From Rhynchopus sp. YZ270_cl-10 (lineage: Eukaryota > Euglenozoa > Diplonemea > Diplonemida > Diplonemidae), in contig OZ037842.1 in assembly GCA_964035575.1 (NCBI GenBank), positions 682,001 to 746,000 on the forward strand: a DNA stretch of 64,000 bases, written 5' to 3'. Below, one piece after another: positions 38,193 to 53,100 of this stretch. A model generated the notes under the pieces. That model saw only the letters and a program-made list of their open reading frames with translations, did no database searches and was not told where the DNA came from. Position 1 is the first letter of the stretch. The number at the start of each line of letters is the position of its first letter. A program made the position numbers and the translations under genes.

Positions 38193-41100
38193 CTATTTCG
38201 GCTGCCACGCGTTCACAGCGCATCCCATCTGTAAAGAGATATAGATACATAAAAAATAACGAGAAAAATGCCACGATTACCACAAAAAAGAATTAGATTC
38301 AAGAAAAAAAGTTCAGATGAACCGCGATCCTGAGCCTCTCTCTCTCTCTCCCCTGCTCACTTTCAAAACAGAAAACCTAATATAAAAGCGCATACCTGGT
38401 ACCACTCGTGCGAAGGAACGTCTGGGCTGACTGGGAGGTCGAGCTTTGCAAGAAGCTCTGCACGCGACGGGTTGAGGTAGAGGGGGAGCTCCATGGAGTT
38501 CTTCGGGAGGGCGTGCGAGGTGTCCTTCTTCCACCAGAGGCGGTGCACGCCCATGGTGCTGCTGAGCTTGCCTTCGAGGAGCTCGAGACGGCCGCCGTTG
38601 ATATGGCACGACTGCAGGCCCATGCCCGAGATCAGGAACGACCCACCGTCCGCAGTGTTCTCCTCGCCCGACGACTCGCGTGTAATGTCCAACGACATAC
38701 GCAGCTTCTCCAAAGGGAACTTCAGCATACGCGCCACAGCCTGTCTCGTCGCAGTAATGAACGCACCCGGGAACAGAAGCAACCCAAGGTTGATCTCCCC
38801 AGACATGTACTGATTCGGTGCACGCCCAGCAAGCCCGCTCAAATGCTTGCACCGCAGCCCAAAGTCCGTGAACCACTGCCCCGCCGTCATGTTCCCCGGC
38901 ACAACATACTGCTTCCACTGCGGAGGAAGTGTGTCCTTGCTCAGCAGCCCCATCACCTCGCGCACGTTGTTCGTTGGCTTGTCCTCGCCCTGGCAGACGC
39001 GCACAACAGAGTCCAAATCGCGCTTGACAAGCTTGTACAGCTTCTGCGAGACGGCAACCTCGCGCTTGAGGGTTTGCACAATAGGGTTCGGGTTGTCTGT
39101 AAGGAGTGGAGGATGTGGAAGGAAGACTGGTGTATGTCTGTGCATTTGAGCAACGCAGTGTAAAGTGTAATTTTTTGAAAACAAAGAAGGTTTGAGTGTA
39201 CTCCCTTTCCAAAAGACGACTGTGTATATGAGGGGAGGCATGAGGACAATGATGGACATACCCCCCGACGGCGCGATGATGACCTCGTGCAGGGACGACT
39301 GTGCGACTTCGGAGATCTCGTTTTGCCATAGCTGTAGGTGTGTTGTTATGTAGCATTGACGTGTCCACAACGTTCACATTTTTGAACGACAGACTTGCAA
39401 AATGTTATGCAAAATTAACCCAGCAACAAAGGAGCACCCTTTGTAAAATGAGCGTGCTGAGCCACTTTGTGGTAAAATATAAACCAGGACATACCGTGAC
39501 CGACCCGAGCAGACGCCGAGCCCACTCTGGGACAAATATGCCCTCCTTTTTGGGCGAGCCTGGAGTGCCCTGCTTCTTGCCTTCCTCCTCGTCGTCGTCT
39601 TCTGGGTTCTCACCTGAGGCGAAGATGTCTGTGATCTTCACGAGGTCAACAAGCATCTTCTCGCCCTGCTGCTGTTGGATCATCTTCTGCGACTCGCCAG
39701 GCAGACCCAGCCACACAGGCGTCTGCGACGAAGGCATTTTCTTCACCCATGCCTCGAACGACTCCTCGTCGTGCCCATCAGGAATGGTCAGGGCCGCCTC
39801 GCCAGTACGCGACGGTGTGAGCGCGTAGTTGCTGGTGTAGCACTTCTCCGTGAAGAAGCGCGACAGGAAGGTGCGCACAAGCTTCTGATCGATGTCGTTG
39901 TCGATGCGTCCGCCGTAGACACTCTCGCCAAGAAGCGTGAACAGCGCCTTCCACGGCAGCGCGTCGGGCGACACGTTGGAGCGCCCGTCGGACACCTTGA
40001 CGACCCACTGGTCGATGGTGTCGATCGTGCGGATGAAGTCGCTCTCGGAGAACTCATACTTCTTGGCCCACCCAAGCGGTGAGTAGCGCAGACGCTCAAT
40101 GATGATCGCATGCAGCCATGCCGCAAGGAAGTGAAGACGCGGCAACTCCTTCGGCCCCTTCACGGCGCCCGACGTCGCCACCTTCGCTTTGTGCTTCTCG
40201 ATCGACCGCACAAGCGACGACTGCATTCCGTTGCTCGGCTCAAACACAAGAACATGAGAACGCACCAACAAGTTCGCAGGAAGCTTTGGACTAATCTCCG
40301 ACGTCAAGAACAAACGGAACGTCCTGCAAAGGGGTGGTGGTGGGGTAGGGCAGGGAGGAACAAATGATGCAGGGAAGATACAAGAAGTGGCCGATAGAGT
40401 TGTGCTTTGGAAGAAGAAGGAAAAAGGGGGAGTGGGGTGACATACGCGTTGCCCTTCTTCTCCAGCTGGGCGGCGTGTAGCTTCTTCTCAAGGGAGCTCA
40501 AGTACTGTGGTGTTGAAGTGGATTGAATAAGCCCTTAGGTGATTCTTCACAATATATTTTCTCCAAAAGTTTGCACACAAAAAACACTCGCGGTTATATG
40601 CTAGCTGTCTCTGTTTCTGTCTTTTGTTGCAAAGAAACAAACAACCAAAACAATTAACCTGAGCCTCTCATGCTTAGTCACCTGAAATAAAAGTCAAAAA
40701 AGAACACAAACCTGCGGGGAAAGATGCACGTTCTTGAGGAGCAGCCACTCACCTTCGCTGAGACCGTAGAACAACGCCTTGTCAGCCTCGTTGTAGCCCT
40801 CTGGGGAGCCCATAGCAATCTCCTTCAGCTTTGTCTTCTTTTGCTTGGCCAGGTCCTGCACGCGGTCTGAGGCATCAAACCCAGGTGCAGAGCACAGCAG
40901 CATCGGCGTGAAGGGGTCCGCCTGTAAAGGGATGGGGGTTTTTCCAAAACGTCAAAAAAAAAAAGATCCATCAGCCTCATGGTGTTTGGCCACCTTGATC
41001 ACAATCGATGTCGTGCACAGCTTTGCACAAAGGGGGTTATGGGGTGATGTGGTTTCATAAAAGGAATGCTTGACCATACCTTGTCCGATATGTCCAGCAG

Positions 41101-44100
41101 AGACGGCTCACCCACGGCAAGGATCGGACGCTGCGGGACCGCAGTCTGGATGGATGCGGTGATGTTGTCGAACACCTCGCGGATCACCTTCTTCGAGCTC
41201 GAGATGATGACGTCCGGTCTGAACACCTTCATCACCAGCATCTCCTTCATGGCCTGCGTGATTGGGTGCTGCTTTTCGCGGGAGAAGTTCGGGATTTCAT
41301 CAACAGGCTCTGCCGCCTTGAGCAGCTTCCCCCAGGAGGAGGTCTTGCTGTTGATAGAGTCGCGCACATCCTCCATGGACGGGAGTGAACACATGTGTTC
41401 CAGCATTTCGACCTGCTTCTTTTCCATGCCATCGGGCACGTTCATGCTGGAGGAGAGGTGTGTACGTGTCGTCGCTGTCAGGAAGTCCCACATTTCGGGT
41501 GTGATAGGCTCCAGCTTTTCTCCCTTGAGTTGGAGACGAACCTGGCAGAGACGGAGGCCCAGGGTGAGGTGGTCACATTGAAGCATGCCACGGCTGACCT
41601 TGTCGAATGTGGTGACAAAGAGCTGACGGAGGATCATATCACGGCGTGCATCCGATGTCTTGCCTTGCTTCTCGTTTGCAGGGAGGATGCCGTCTGAGTC
41701 GACCAACACCTGATGCAAAATCTCCATGAAGTGTGCCAAAGAAAACTGATACAACGGATTCAAATCCGGCAGCTGCTGCAACATGAAGTACAGCTTTGAC
41801 GACCCATCTGCGACACTGCGGAACTGCTTCTCCACCTTCTTGATGGAGTCCATCGTTTCATCCGTCTTCTCAAGCTTCTCCTTCACCTCCGTTGTCGTCT
41901 GCTTGAGGACCTCAAGCTGCTTGATCAAAGCATCGTTCTCCAGGATGTTGCCCTGCGCCTTGCTGATCTCCTCCAACAGCTGCTGTTCCAGCATCCTCTG
42001 CTTCATGAGGTACTCTCCTTGCGCCTTCAGCATTTCAGACCGCTTTTCTTCGATATCCGGACGCTCCACCTTCAGGGTGTGATGGAGACACTGCGAGGTG
42101 AGAGATCCGGGGGTAACGGTGAAGTTCGCGAATGTGACACGCCCACACAGATCGGGGGCGAACTGGAAGGTTGGGTCTCTTGTGGAAAGGAAGATCTTAA
42201 AGGTTGGGGACAGGTCGATGCTCTGCTCTCCGAGACGAATAAGGGTACGCCCGCCTTGACGTGAGACCTCTTTGTTGAGGATGGGGTTCATGATCGGATC
42301 GATGCACTCCACATCCTGCACGAGCAGGGGGTATCCGAAACGCAGTGACGTCTCCAGAGCCTTCATGAATCCGTCCTCGAGGAACGATGTCTTCGCAATG
42401 TGCTTGTCCTTGTACTGCGTCATCAAGAACGACACAGCCATGCCAGACGGATCAATCATCAGAGGGTACCTCTGGAAGCGTGAGAGGATAATCGCGTTCT
42501 CGACGTACAGCTCATCTGGGGGGAGACCGTTGGCCTGCCACTCAAGGCGGTCGGCAGGCTTGCTCAGGTACTCTTGCAGGGAGAGATGCTTCTTGTAAAG
42601 GATCTTGCGTTCCTTCAGTGTCTTCATCCACTTCGGGAGAATGACACTGCGTCTGTTGTGGTCGTCAAAGTAGCCGTTGTAGGCAAGGAACCCACCCGCC
42701 AGCAGACAGTCGCCCACCACAGTGGTGATCTGCTTTGTGAAGTTCTTCTTCTCCTCCTCCCATCGGGTCTGCTCCGAGGATAGCGACCCGAGAAGCTTTT
42801 CGGAACGTTCGCACTTCACAGAGGTGTCCTTCATCTGGATCTTGAGCTGTTCAGCTTGCGCCGTGAGACTGCTGAACTGCTCCTCCATCTTGACAACGTT
42901 CTTCTTCAGCTCTGCGATGCGTGAGGTTGTTACCTCGAGCTCCTTCACAGTTGTCTCCTTCTTGGAGTTCAGCATTTCAATCTTCTTTGTGAGTGGTGCA
43001 ATTCTTGTGAGAATCTTTGCGTATTCGAGCTGAGCCGTGCTCCAGTCGAAGAGAGGTCCACATGCGCGACTTGCCTTATGTGCTGCTTCCTTGTTGAACT
43101 TCGGCTCTGCCAGGTACTTCTCCACCCCAGCCTCCGCATCCTCCTTGATCTTCGTCGAGTCGAAGTTGACCAGCTCCTTGAGGAAGCCCTCCTTGTTCAT
43201 CATCTCCTTGATGCCACGCCAGTCCTTCACCTTGCGGCCAATCAAGACAGACACCATCTCCATCACCTTGCGCACAGTCTCCGGAGGGTTCGTGTACGCC
43301 CTGATCTCCTTGATGTCTTGGTCGGGGATCGAGGACACGCTCTTCTTGGCCTTCTCCAGCGCAGGCTTCGCCTTGGACAGGTCCTGTTCGGCCTTCTCAG
43401 TCTCCTCGTCGATAATGATCTGTTCGGAGCTAAGCTTCTTCTCCATCTCAGTCGCCTTGTCCTGTTCGTGTCCTGCCTTGACCTGGTCGATCTTGAGCTG
43501 CTCCATCGCCGCATGCTGCTCCTTCTGCACCTCCTTCAAGTGCTTCTCCTTCTTCTGCAGGTCTGCTTTAAGGATGTTCACCTGCGACGTCGTGTCGTCA
43601 AGCTTCTGCAGACCGTGGTTAAGATGCATTTGCTGGTCCAGCACCTGCTCACGCTTCTCCTTGTAGGTGATCTTGAACTGGTGGATGAAGTCCAGGTAGT
43701 GCCTCGGTGTGATGAAGGTACCGCGGCCCGCACCCTTGCGCTTCAGCTTGTCGTTCACGCCGTTCACGTGGTGGTGAATCTTCACAATCGAGGAGACCAA
43801 GGCAAGCTGTGCCTCGTCGATCGTCTTGAACGCAGGCTTGACCTTGTCCTGCGACTCCATGAGGTCGAGCGTCTGTGTGTACTCCTTCGCAACCTGCTCC
43901 AAGGCAGAGTCCGACCACTCACCGAACCAGTCGATGGTGCATCTGTTGAACAGTGCGGGTGACGTCTGGCAACGGTTGTGGAAGTCGGGCGAGTTGGGGT
44001 TCATGGTGAAGATAACGTGGAGGTTGGTCTGCACCTGTGACACGAACCACTTGTACATCTGGTGCTTGTCCGACGTGTCGACGACACGCGCACCAGGCTG

Positions 44101-47100
44101 CGAGTTGATGCCCTCACGCGCCTGCTGGATGAGCTGGTCGTGCTCCTGGCCCTCAAAGAGCCCGGGCACCTCTCCGCTGGCCAGCAGTGCGTTCATGTAC
44201 TCAAGGAATCCGCTGTTCATGACGTTGCTTTCGTCGAAGATGAAGCAGATCTTCTCGCCCTTGCAACCCGCACGCTTCAAGACAGTGCGCAGGTCCTCCT
44301 CAAAGTCTGTGATGGTGTAGCCTCTGTGCGCCTTGATCTGGAAGATGCTCATGCCAGAGTGCCAGGCAACGAACTTCGACAGAACGGTCTTGCCCGCACC
44401 AGCAACACCGACAAGGAGCATGTGCCCGAGGGGCTGTCTGATGATGCGGTCGATGCGCAGGATGTGGTCCAGCACAGAGTCGAACACGACGAGCTGCACG
44501 TCCATCTCTTCCTCGGCAAAGACCTTCAGCTTGCCTTGGATGTGGCTGCGCAGCTCCTCCTGGTCGTTGCAGATGTACTCCTTGCTCAGGAACGTCGAGT
44601 ACAGCATCGGGCGTGCACAGGCCACAGTCGGGTCGATCTCGGTGAAGTGGTCCTTGAAAGCCTGGTCGATCTCCTCGTCTGTCCAGTCCTTCTCCTCGTC
44701 CAGCAGAAGACGGTCGCGGAACAGACGCAGTCCCTCGTGGATGGCAAGCTTTACAAGGTCGTTCACCTTGAGCGCCTGCTTCGACGGGAACGTCAGACTC
44801 TCAATTCCCTCGTGCACGGCACGCGTCCACCTCGACAGCTCACGCGGCGAGTACACGTAATGCGCCTGCATCTCGGGGGTGAAGTGCCGCTGCGAGCTCT
44901 CATAGAACTGCACCATCGCGTTCGCCAGTTGGTCACCGAACTGACGCAGCTGGTTGATCGGCTTCAGGAAGGCCCTGCAGAACGTACCGTAGATCATCTC
45001 AAGCGACGGCTTCGATGGGAAGTCGACAAAGAGCAGTGGTGCGAAGCGCAGGAAACGATGCGTCAGCGGCACACGTCCAGGGTCTGTCGGCGGGTTGCAC
45101 GCACCAGCGAACTGCACTCTCTGCAACGTCACCCACTGCATGTCGCCATTCGGGCCCTGCCTGTAGAATCCACTGCGCTCCACAAGCTGCCTGAGCAGTG
45201 AGATGACACGCTGTGTGCCGTAGTTGTCGGTGGCGGGCAGGTTGCACTCGTCGCAGAAGATGACGATCCACTTGCCTGGTGTGGCAGGCTTGAGGACAGG
45301 TCCTGTCGAGGTCTGCACAGTAGTGAAGGAGGGGTGCTCGAATGTTTTGAGGATCATCTGGGGGTTCGACCCAGACGAGAAGTTGAGGAAGATGGGCTCG
45401 TAGTCCGTCAGGCGGCGCAGCACACTTGTGAGTGTCATGGTCTTGCCAGACCCAGGCGGCCCGCAGAACAGCATAGGACGGTGTGCCTGCAGCCAGCTGA
45501 GCACAACCTCCTCGTGGCGCACAGTGTCGACGGTCGCAATAATCACGTCGTTCGTACCCACCTTGTTTGCAGGGATGTCGACCTGCACCACGTCACGGCT
45601 CCACGGCGACCAGTCCGCATCGTCAAGCAGCACATTGAAGTCAAGCAAGTCACCCGGTGGTAGGTGGCTCCCCAGCCCGCAGTCACGGATGATATCAACA
45701 AGCTTCGCACAGAACTGCGTACGTCTGATGAAGTTGCACGCACCACCCAACGCCCACGCAAGGGACATAATCAAACGACGTGGTGCAAACTTGTCCATGT
45801 TCTCCTGCAGGTAGGGGAACTCCGGTGGGTGGTTCGCGTTGTAGTCAAGGATGTCCTGCAGACCCTTGTTGATCATGCTGAACATGCCTCCGAGGTACTG
45901 GTTAGAGTCCCACTCCATGATGGTGTGCTCCTTCAGCTCCTCTTCTGCCACCTCCACGGCACGGTCCACCAGGTTGCCCTTCTTGAAGTACTGCTCAATC
46001 AGCTTCACGAAGGACTGCTGCGTCTCGAGGTCGGAGTCGTCGGCACCTGCACCAAAGCTACCTCCTGTACCTGAGTCCTTGCTGGCCTGGCTCTTCAGGC
46101 TTGTCTCGTACTTATGCGTGCTTGTCAGAGGCTCGCATGGGCGGATGAGGTGCTCAAGGCTCTTGGAGTGCACAGAGTTGATGTAGTGGTGCAACGTCAT
46201 GGACACCGTGCACACATCCTCGCTGAACCACACCATACCGCAGCGGCTCACTGTCGCGAGTGTGGCGTACTTGAGGTCCTGCACCTCGAACATGATGCGC
46301 ACGTTGCGTGGGAGCGTCAGACGTTCGCCGTTTGGCAGCGTCAGCAGTCTGTTGTCGTCAAGCAGCGAGTTCAGGTTCTCAACCCACTCAGGGTCAACAT
46401 CACCGTCGAAGATGATCCAGTGGATCTTGTTCGCCTCGTCCGAGGAGGAGTTGTCAACAATGCGACGCATGATGCTTGTGAACACACCGTCGGACCAGTC
46501 GCGGGTGGTCTGGTCCAGGTTTCCGTACAGCTCTGCCTTTGTGAGCGCCTTCGGGTCGATGACGTGCGCAATACCCTCCTTCTTCTCCATGCGTGCCATG
46601 GCGATGAGGAGCGTCTGCCACGCGTTCGTCTTTCCACTGCAACTGGGCCCCACCAGCATGAGACCGTGGTGGATGGACTGGATCTGGTGCACCTGGAGCA
46701 CCTTGTCCAGCCACGTCTGCTCGCATACGAGGTTCGTCTCCTGGCACACCTTCTTGATGTGTCCGATGAGCTCCTCCCGGCCCTGCTCCTTCAGCTCCAC
46801 ACCGGGGAAGACGTCGCGCGTGAGCGAGTGGAAGAGCTGGATGTCCTCGGCAACAAGCTTCGGCACGATGGTCTTCGTCACACTCTTGAGGAGGATCTCG
46901 TTCTCCTCCTCTGCGGAGAGCACCTCGGTACCCTTCTCCTCGCGCTTCATGTTGCCTGCATTCACGAGGGTGCTCTTCAGAGCTCTCAGCCCAAAGTCGT
47001 AGTGGCCTTGGGGACTGAGCTGGTCCTTGCAGAGCTGGAACAGCGGAACGATCTTCTTTGCAAGAAGCTGTGCGATCTGGAACCCCTGAGAGAAGAGCAT

Positions 47101-50100
47101 GACCTCTGCAATGATCTCCCTGTCCGGCGAGGACATGGCCACAGCGCGGAAGAGCTGCTTCAGGTTGTCAGGCAGCTCGCTACGTCCTGCGTAGCCGGGG
47201 TTCATCGTGATGAAGATGCCGACGTTCTTGTGCATCGGCACGTCGCGGTCCAGGAGGTGCACAATCTGCTTCCCAGACTCGAGGCCCTGCTGGATGATTT
47301 GGATCTGCTGCGACACGGCAGACAGGATGCGCTCCTCCAGACGGTTGAACTCGTCGAAGCATCCCCACGCACCGACCTGGCACAGACCCACAAAGATGCG
47401 ACCCATCGCCTTGAAGTCGAAAGCTTCATCACAACAGAACACAAGCACAAAGCGTCCCAGCACAGTGCCCAGCGCCTTCACGGTCTCCGTCTTCCCTGTC
47501 CCTGCCGGTCCGGAAGGAGCCCCACCCATGCGAGTGTGCAGCGCCTGCGACAGCGTCAGGTAGCATTTGTCTGTCAGAGGTGTCTGGACAAGGCGCTCCC
47601 CAATGCCCAGGTACTCGTAGGAGTATCCGAGAGAGGCGTTCGCAATCTCCAGCATCGCACTGTCGTTCCTGCTGTAGTAACGCATATGGACGAGCCAGTC
47701 GAAGTCGTTGATGTCGCTCGTGCCCTTGTCCGCAAGGCGGCCAGAGGCGTCGCGCTGGTAGACAAGGCTTGTGATGAGGTGCTCCATCTTCTTCCTGCGG
47801 ATCGGGTCCGTGACACTCAGGACCATGGTCGCAAGGGTGGAGAGCAGCTTGACGCACGACGCCTGCACCGACTTAATGTTGCTGCCGCCCTGCAGCCCAC
47901 GCAGCTGCTCCTCGATGAGGCGTGTCCACTCCGTCGCCATCGCAAGCTCAAGGATCTGTGCAGGGAAGCGGTCGATCCAGCCATCCAGGCCCTCCTCGGG
48001 GTTCTTGCTGATCTTGCTAATGGTGGACGAGGCCTCCACACCCTTGTGGCGCAGGGCCTCCTGCATGCACTTCTCAATGGCCTTCAGCCAGTCGTTCACA
48101 GCAGGCACCTTGCCCAGGTCCACAGTGCCACGGAATGGAACGTGCTCCCCCTCAAAGCTCTTCATGCCGGTGACAAGCGGGTGCTGCTCGCTCTCGTCGA
48201 TCTCAAGGAGAGTGATGCCTGCAAACATCTTCTTGAAGTGCTTCTGCACTGCCTGCGGCTCCTTCGAGTGTCCAATGATCTCCAGCAGGTCCTCGTCTCC
48301 CACGAAGTAGAAACGTGGGAAGTTGCGTCTCTGGTTCTCAAGGTAGTCTCCAAGCGCCTTCTGGATGCCTTGCAGCGAGCGCAGCAGACCGCCAAGCTTC
48401 TCGGACACCCCCGGGATGGAGAAGGCCTCGAGAACGAAGGGCGCCTTCTTGACCTTCTGCTGCAGACCTTTGAAGTCAGAGTCGACGCGCATGAACGCCT
48501 GCGTCTCGTTCGGCAGCTGGCGCTTGATGTCCTGGTTCCCAATGAAGATGCCCTCGAGGTAGACCCAACGCCGCTGCACCTCGTACCAGTGGCCCTCCGG
48601 CACACCGAAGAGGTTCTGGATCTTGCACAGCTTGTCCTCCCACGTCGTGCCCTCCTCCTCGAATGCCTTGAAGTAGGGCGACATGCGCATCGACTGCAGC
48701 GAGTTGATGTGCTCCGACAGCTTCTCCGAGATCGTGTCCCAGCCCTTGATGAGCCAGCACTTCCGCTGATAGTCCACAACCTCCAGTTCCATGTCCTGCC
48801 ACGCCTTGCGCACCTGTGCAAGGAACTCTTCGAGAGCCATCTCTCCCTGTGCCTGGCGGATGACGTGCTGGAACGCGTTCTGGTACTTGACCAGGTCGCA
48901 TGCCCACACCTTGCCAAGCGTGAGTGTGGACGCGTTGTCGAAGCCGTCTGCGTGCACGAGCTGCACGATCTGGTTCCAGTGGCGCTCCTTGATGGCATCG
49001 CTGCAGAGGTCTCCGATGATGGGGTTGATCTTGATGAGGCCGTCGATCTTCTCGCTGAGGTCTGTGAACGCGGTGTACGTGCGCATGTTGCTGGGGAAGT
49101 TCTTGAGACGCGCCTCGAGGTCGCGAAGCTGCACAGACACCGTGCGGGAGTTGACCTCCTTCCACGCAGTCTCGCCCATCTTGGCCACCTCCTGGTGGAT
49201 GCTGTCGAGCTTGTCCCACACGTCCTTGAGTGCCTCGATGTCGTCGATGAGGGGGTTCATCTTGCCCATGTCGCGCACGTCCATTGCAAGCGCCTCCTTT
49301 GCCTGGCAGATCTGCTGGAACAGCTCCTTGAGGCTGGTGGCCTGGCCCTGGAAGATGGTAATGACGTTGATCGACTCGCTCGGGCGGGTGCCCTTCTCGG
49401 GCTTCTTCTGCGTCCACTCCTTCTTGAGGGCCTGGAAGCGCTCGTCGCACTCCTTGTCCTTCTCGAGAACGTACTTCTGCAGAAGGTCCTTCTTCGCAAG
49501 CACCTCCTTGTTGCGCGTGTCGAGTGCCGCGTTGAAAGCATCCCACTCGCCACGCAGGCGCTCGATCCACAGCCACTTCGAGGGGAACTGGTCCTGGCGG
49601 ATCTGCTTCTTCAGCGTCTTCTCGCCCTGGGCAAGCATGCCAATCTCTGCCTCCCAGATGGGGTGCTTCTTGCGGATGGCAGGGAGGCGTGTGAGGAACT
49701 TGATCATGTTGTGCGAGTCTGCGGTGAAGTCCATCTGCTCGAGCGCAAGACGCTCCTCGTGCACGTTGTCGTAGAAGGTCTTCATCTTGGTGCCGAGGAG
49801 GCCCATGAACTTCATGAGGAGCTTCTTGTTCGTCTCGTCGTATTTGCGCGACACCTTCTCCTGCACGTTCTCGTAGCAGACGATGATGGCGCCGAAGTTC
49901 TTGCTCGTCTCAGAGGAGTCCATCATGTTCTTCGACTGCTTCACGTCGCCCAGAAGAGAGAGCCAGCTGCTCAGCTCCTCACCACAGAGCACAACAATGC
50001 GGTCCAGCTCCATCTCCCAGAGGGCCTGGAACTTCATCCAGTCCTCGAAGTAGCGGAAGGCCTCCTCGCAGCGTCTGTCGATGGCCTGGAAGGCGCCGTA

Positions 50101-53100
50101 CACAAGGCTGTTCTCGACCTCCTGCAGGACGGCAGCGTACGTCGTCTCCTGTGGCGTCTGGATGCCTTGGCCCAATTCGGCAAGCGACTCGTCGTAGCGG
50201 CTCGCCTGCAGCTTTGGCAGGTGCACAATCCACCCAAGGATCTTCTGGAGGCGGTTGGTCCACTCGGTACGTGCCCTGTCGATGGAGGGGTCGAGCACCA
50301 TGACACGGTTGTGGATGCGGATCTTGACCTCAACAGGCGACATCGAGAAGGCAACCTTCTTGCGCTTCTTCGGCTTCTTCTCGTCGCTGTCGGGGTCCAC
50401 AGGGGCGATCTCCTCGTGGTTGCCGAGACGGTTGAAGTCGTGTGTCCACTGGCGCAGGATGTCTGACAGACGCCCCGCAAGAATGGTCTCAATCTGCTTG
50501 TCCAGCGACTTCACCCACACATTCATGTTGCTGTACTTGTCAAGGTTGAGCTCGTCGAGCACCTTCTGTGTGTCATCAAGCGCCTTGCGGAAGGCTTCCA
50601 CAGCAGGCTCGCACTTCTCAAGCTTCTCGACAGCGCCCTCAATCTGGGTGAACTTCTTGTTGAGCTCGTTGAGGCGGCGGTGGTGCGTCTGCACCACCTC
50701 GTGGAACGTCTTCGCGTACTTGGATACCTTGTTCAGCTCCAGCTCGTACTCCCAGTTGAGGCGCATCCCGACGTTGATCTGTTTGTAGACGTCCTGTGTT
50801 TCCTTCGCAAGCAGCATGCCCCGCGACTTGTCGATGGTCTTCACGTCGCGCTGGAAGAGTTTGGTCGACTCCCACAGTGCAGTGGCGTGTGGGTACACGT
50901 CGCGTGCGGCAACAGCAGTCTCGGCAATCTCGAAGTCGACGTTGCGCATGTAGTTGAGCCAATGCATCGCCTGCACCTCTTTGATCAGCTGCACAATGCC
51001 AGGGTTGAAGTTCACCTCAAGGATGTCGCCTGCAGAGCCCTCCACGATGTTGAAGATGGGCCCCTGCACGTCCACACGTTGTTTCGAGCGTCCGCTGACC
51101 CCCACGTCGTCCTCCTGTCCCTTGTCTGTGAACTGGAAGATCGCCCACTCGTTGCGGATCAGCTTCTTCATGTGCTCGTTCCAGATCTTCATGAGGCGCA
51201 CAATGTTCTCGTTGATCTTCTTCTTGAAGGCCTCGCCCTCAAGACGCAGGTGCGAACCCTCCATGTGCTGCGTCGCAACACCAATGTCCTGAAGCAAGGA
51301 GCGCATCGTGTCGTACGTCGACTCAACATGGAGCTGCTTCTCCATCTTCCCAAGCGACTCGCTGCCCTCGTCGTAGAGCCCTTGCCAGTCCGCCTTGCAG
51401 TCGGAGAACACAACGTCCAGGAACGCAAGCGAGATGGCAGTACCGATGACGCGCAGCTCAAGGTCCTTCGACGCAGGTGTGGTGGGCAGGTTCCCGCTCT
51501 GGCGCAGCCACGCAGACGAGGACAGAGCCTCGCGCGCACGCTTCTCAAGCTGCTTCACGCCGACAAACTCGGCAAGCTGCTCGTCAAGCGTCCAGTAGCC
51601 GTTCATCTGTGCGCCGTCAGACTTCTTGCGCATGGTCTTGAGCCTGTCCCACCCACGCCCGTAGACGTCCTCCACACGCTTCATGTAGGTCTGCAGCTGC
51701 TTCTCAATGGCCTTTGCCCAGATGATGTTGGACGACACCTTCGGGAGATCGCGCACACGCGACATGTTGCGTGCCTCAGAGTTCTCGTACTTGGCGGTGA
51801 ACTTGTCCTTAAGTGCGTCCATGTCCTGCTTCACCTTCTGGATCAGGTTCGCCTGGTACTGCTGGATGGCGGAGCGGATCTTGGGGCGGTTGGATGTGAG
51901 CGGGTTGAACTTGGAGAAGACACGGAACATCTCGATAGCCGTCTGTGCCTCGTTAAGACGGTCGCGGAGCTTGTTGGTGATGTGGAGCTCGACCTTCTCG
52001 ACACGCTCTTCGTAGGCCTTGTGTGCACGCTCCCAGAGGATCTGGCCGTCGTCGGTGACGTCAAGAAGCCTGTTTGAGATGGTCGACTTCGCGTTGTCGT
52101 ATGCCTTCTGCATCTCGGACAGCGCGTCAAGCCCACCAAGGCTGCTCCCTCCGGACGCAGGCATCACCTCCTTCAGAACCTGCGCAAACTTGTGGTGGCC
52201 ACGTCTGAAGATCGACACCTGCTCCACACGCTGCTTCAAGGGAAGGTGCTCCATCTGGACACGCTCGGGGATGTTCGTCCCCTTGAGGGTCTGCTTCTTT
52301 GCCTGCTGCTTGGCGCTTTCGTTGAAGCGTCTGTAGTGTGTAGTCCACTCGCTGAAGAGGGTGTCGCACCCGGCGGTCTCGGTGACGAAGACGTCGTAGT
52401 CCATGTCAAGCAGACCTGTGGAGAGGATCTTGAGGAGCTGCTTGTTGAAGTCGCGTGTGACGGCGTCGATGAGGTTGACCATCCTGGGGATGGGGTACTT
52501 CATCGACTTCACGTGCTTGTTCATGTACTGGAAGAGCCCGCCCACCGCAGCCTGCAGTGCGTCGATGCTGCGTGCTTGGTGCATCTTCTGCAGGGGGAAG
52601 TCCTGGAAGAGCGACAGGTAGTCCTTCACCGTGGTCATGCACTCACGCAGACCGCTCTCGTGCTCGAGGCCGCTCACCCCGGGGAGGAAGACACGGTTGC
52701 TGCGCTTGAGGAGGTCGAGCTGGACGTGCCATTCGCGTTTGTTGAGCTGCTTCTGCAGGTCCACGAGCGTGTCGTACAGGTCGTTCCAGAACTTAATCTC
52801 CTCGCGTGCGTTCGAGAGAACCGAAGAGCGGCGCTTGGTCTCCATCTCGACGACGCTCTTGATGTCCTTGCTGCACTGTTGGAACTGGCGGTTCACAACG
52901 GTGATGTACTCTGCATCCCAGGTCTTGTCCACCGCACTCTGCTTCTCAGCAACAATCTTCCCTGTGACCTGCGTGTTGGTGAGGTCCGGGTAGGCCTGGC
53001 ACTTCTGCTTCACAAGCTCGTTGACGTGCTTATCCAACTCGACCTGCGGGATGCGCATCGAACTTTGGTCTGACAGGTTGACGAGGAGCTCTTCCACAGA

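Noticed and set aside
46114-50466. Open frame of 1450 codons on the plus strand inside dynein
   Set aside because: It lies exactly antisense to conserved dynein motor sequence. The frame is open because of the strong G/C-ending codon use of dynein, and its product is Leu/Val/His/Arg-rich with no motif.
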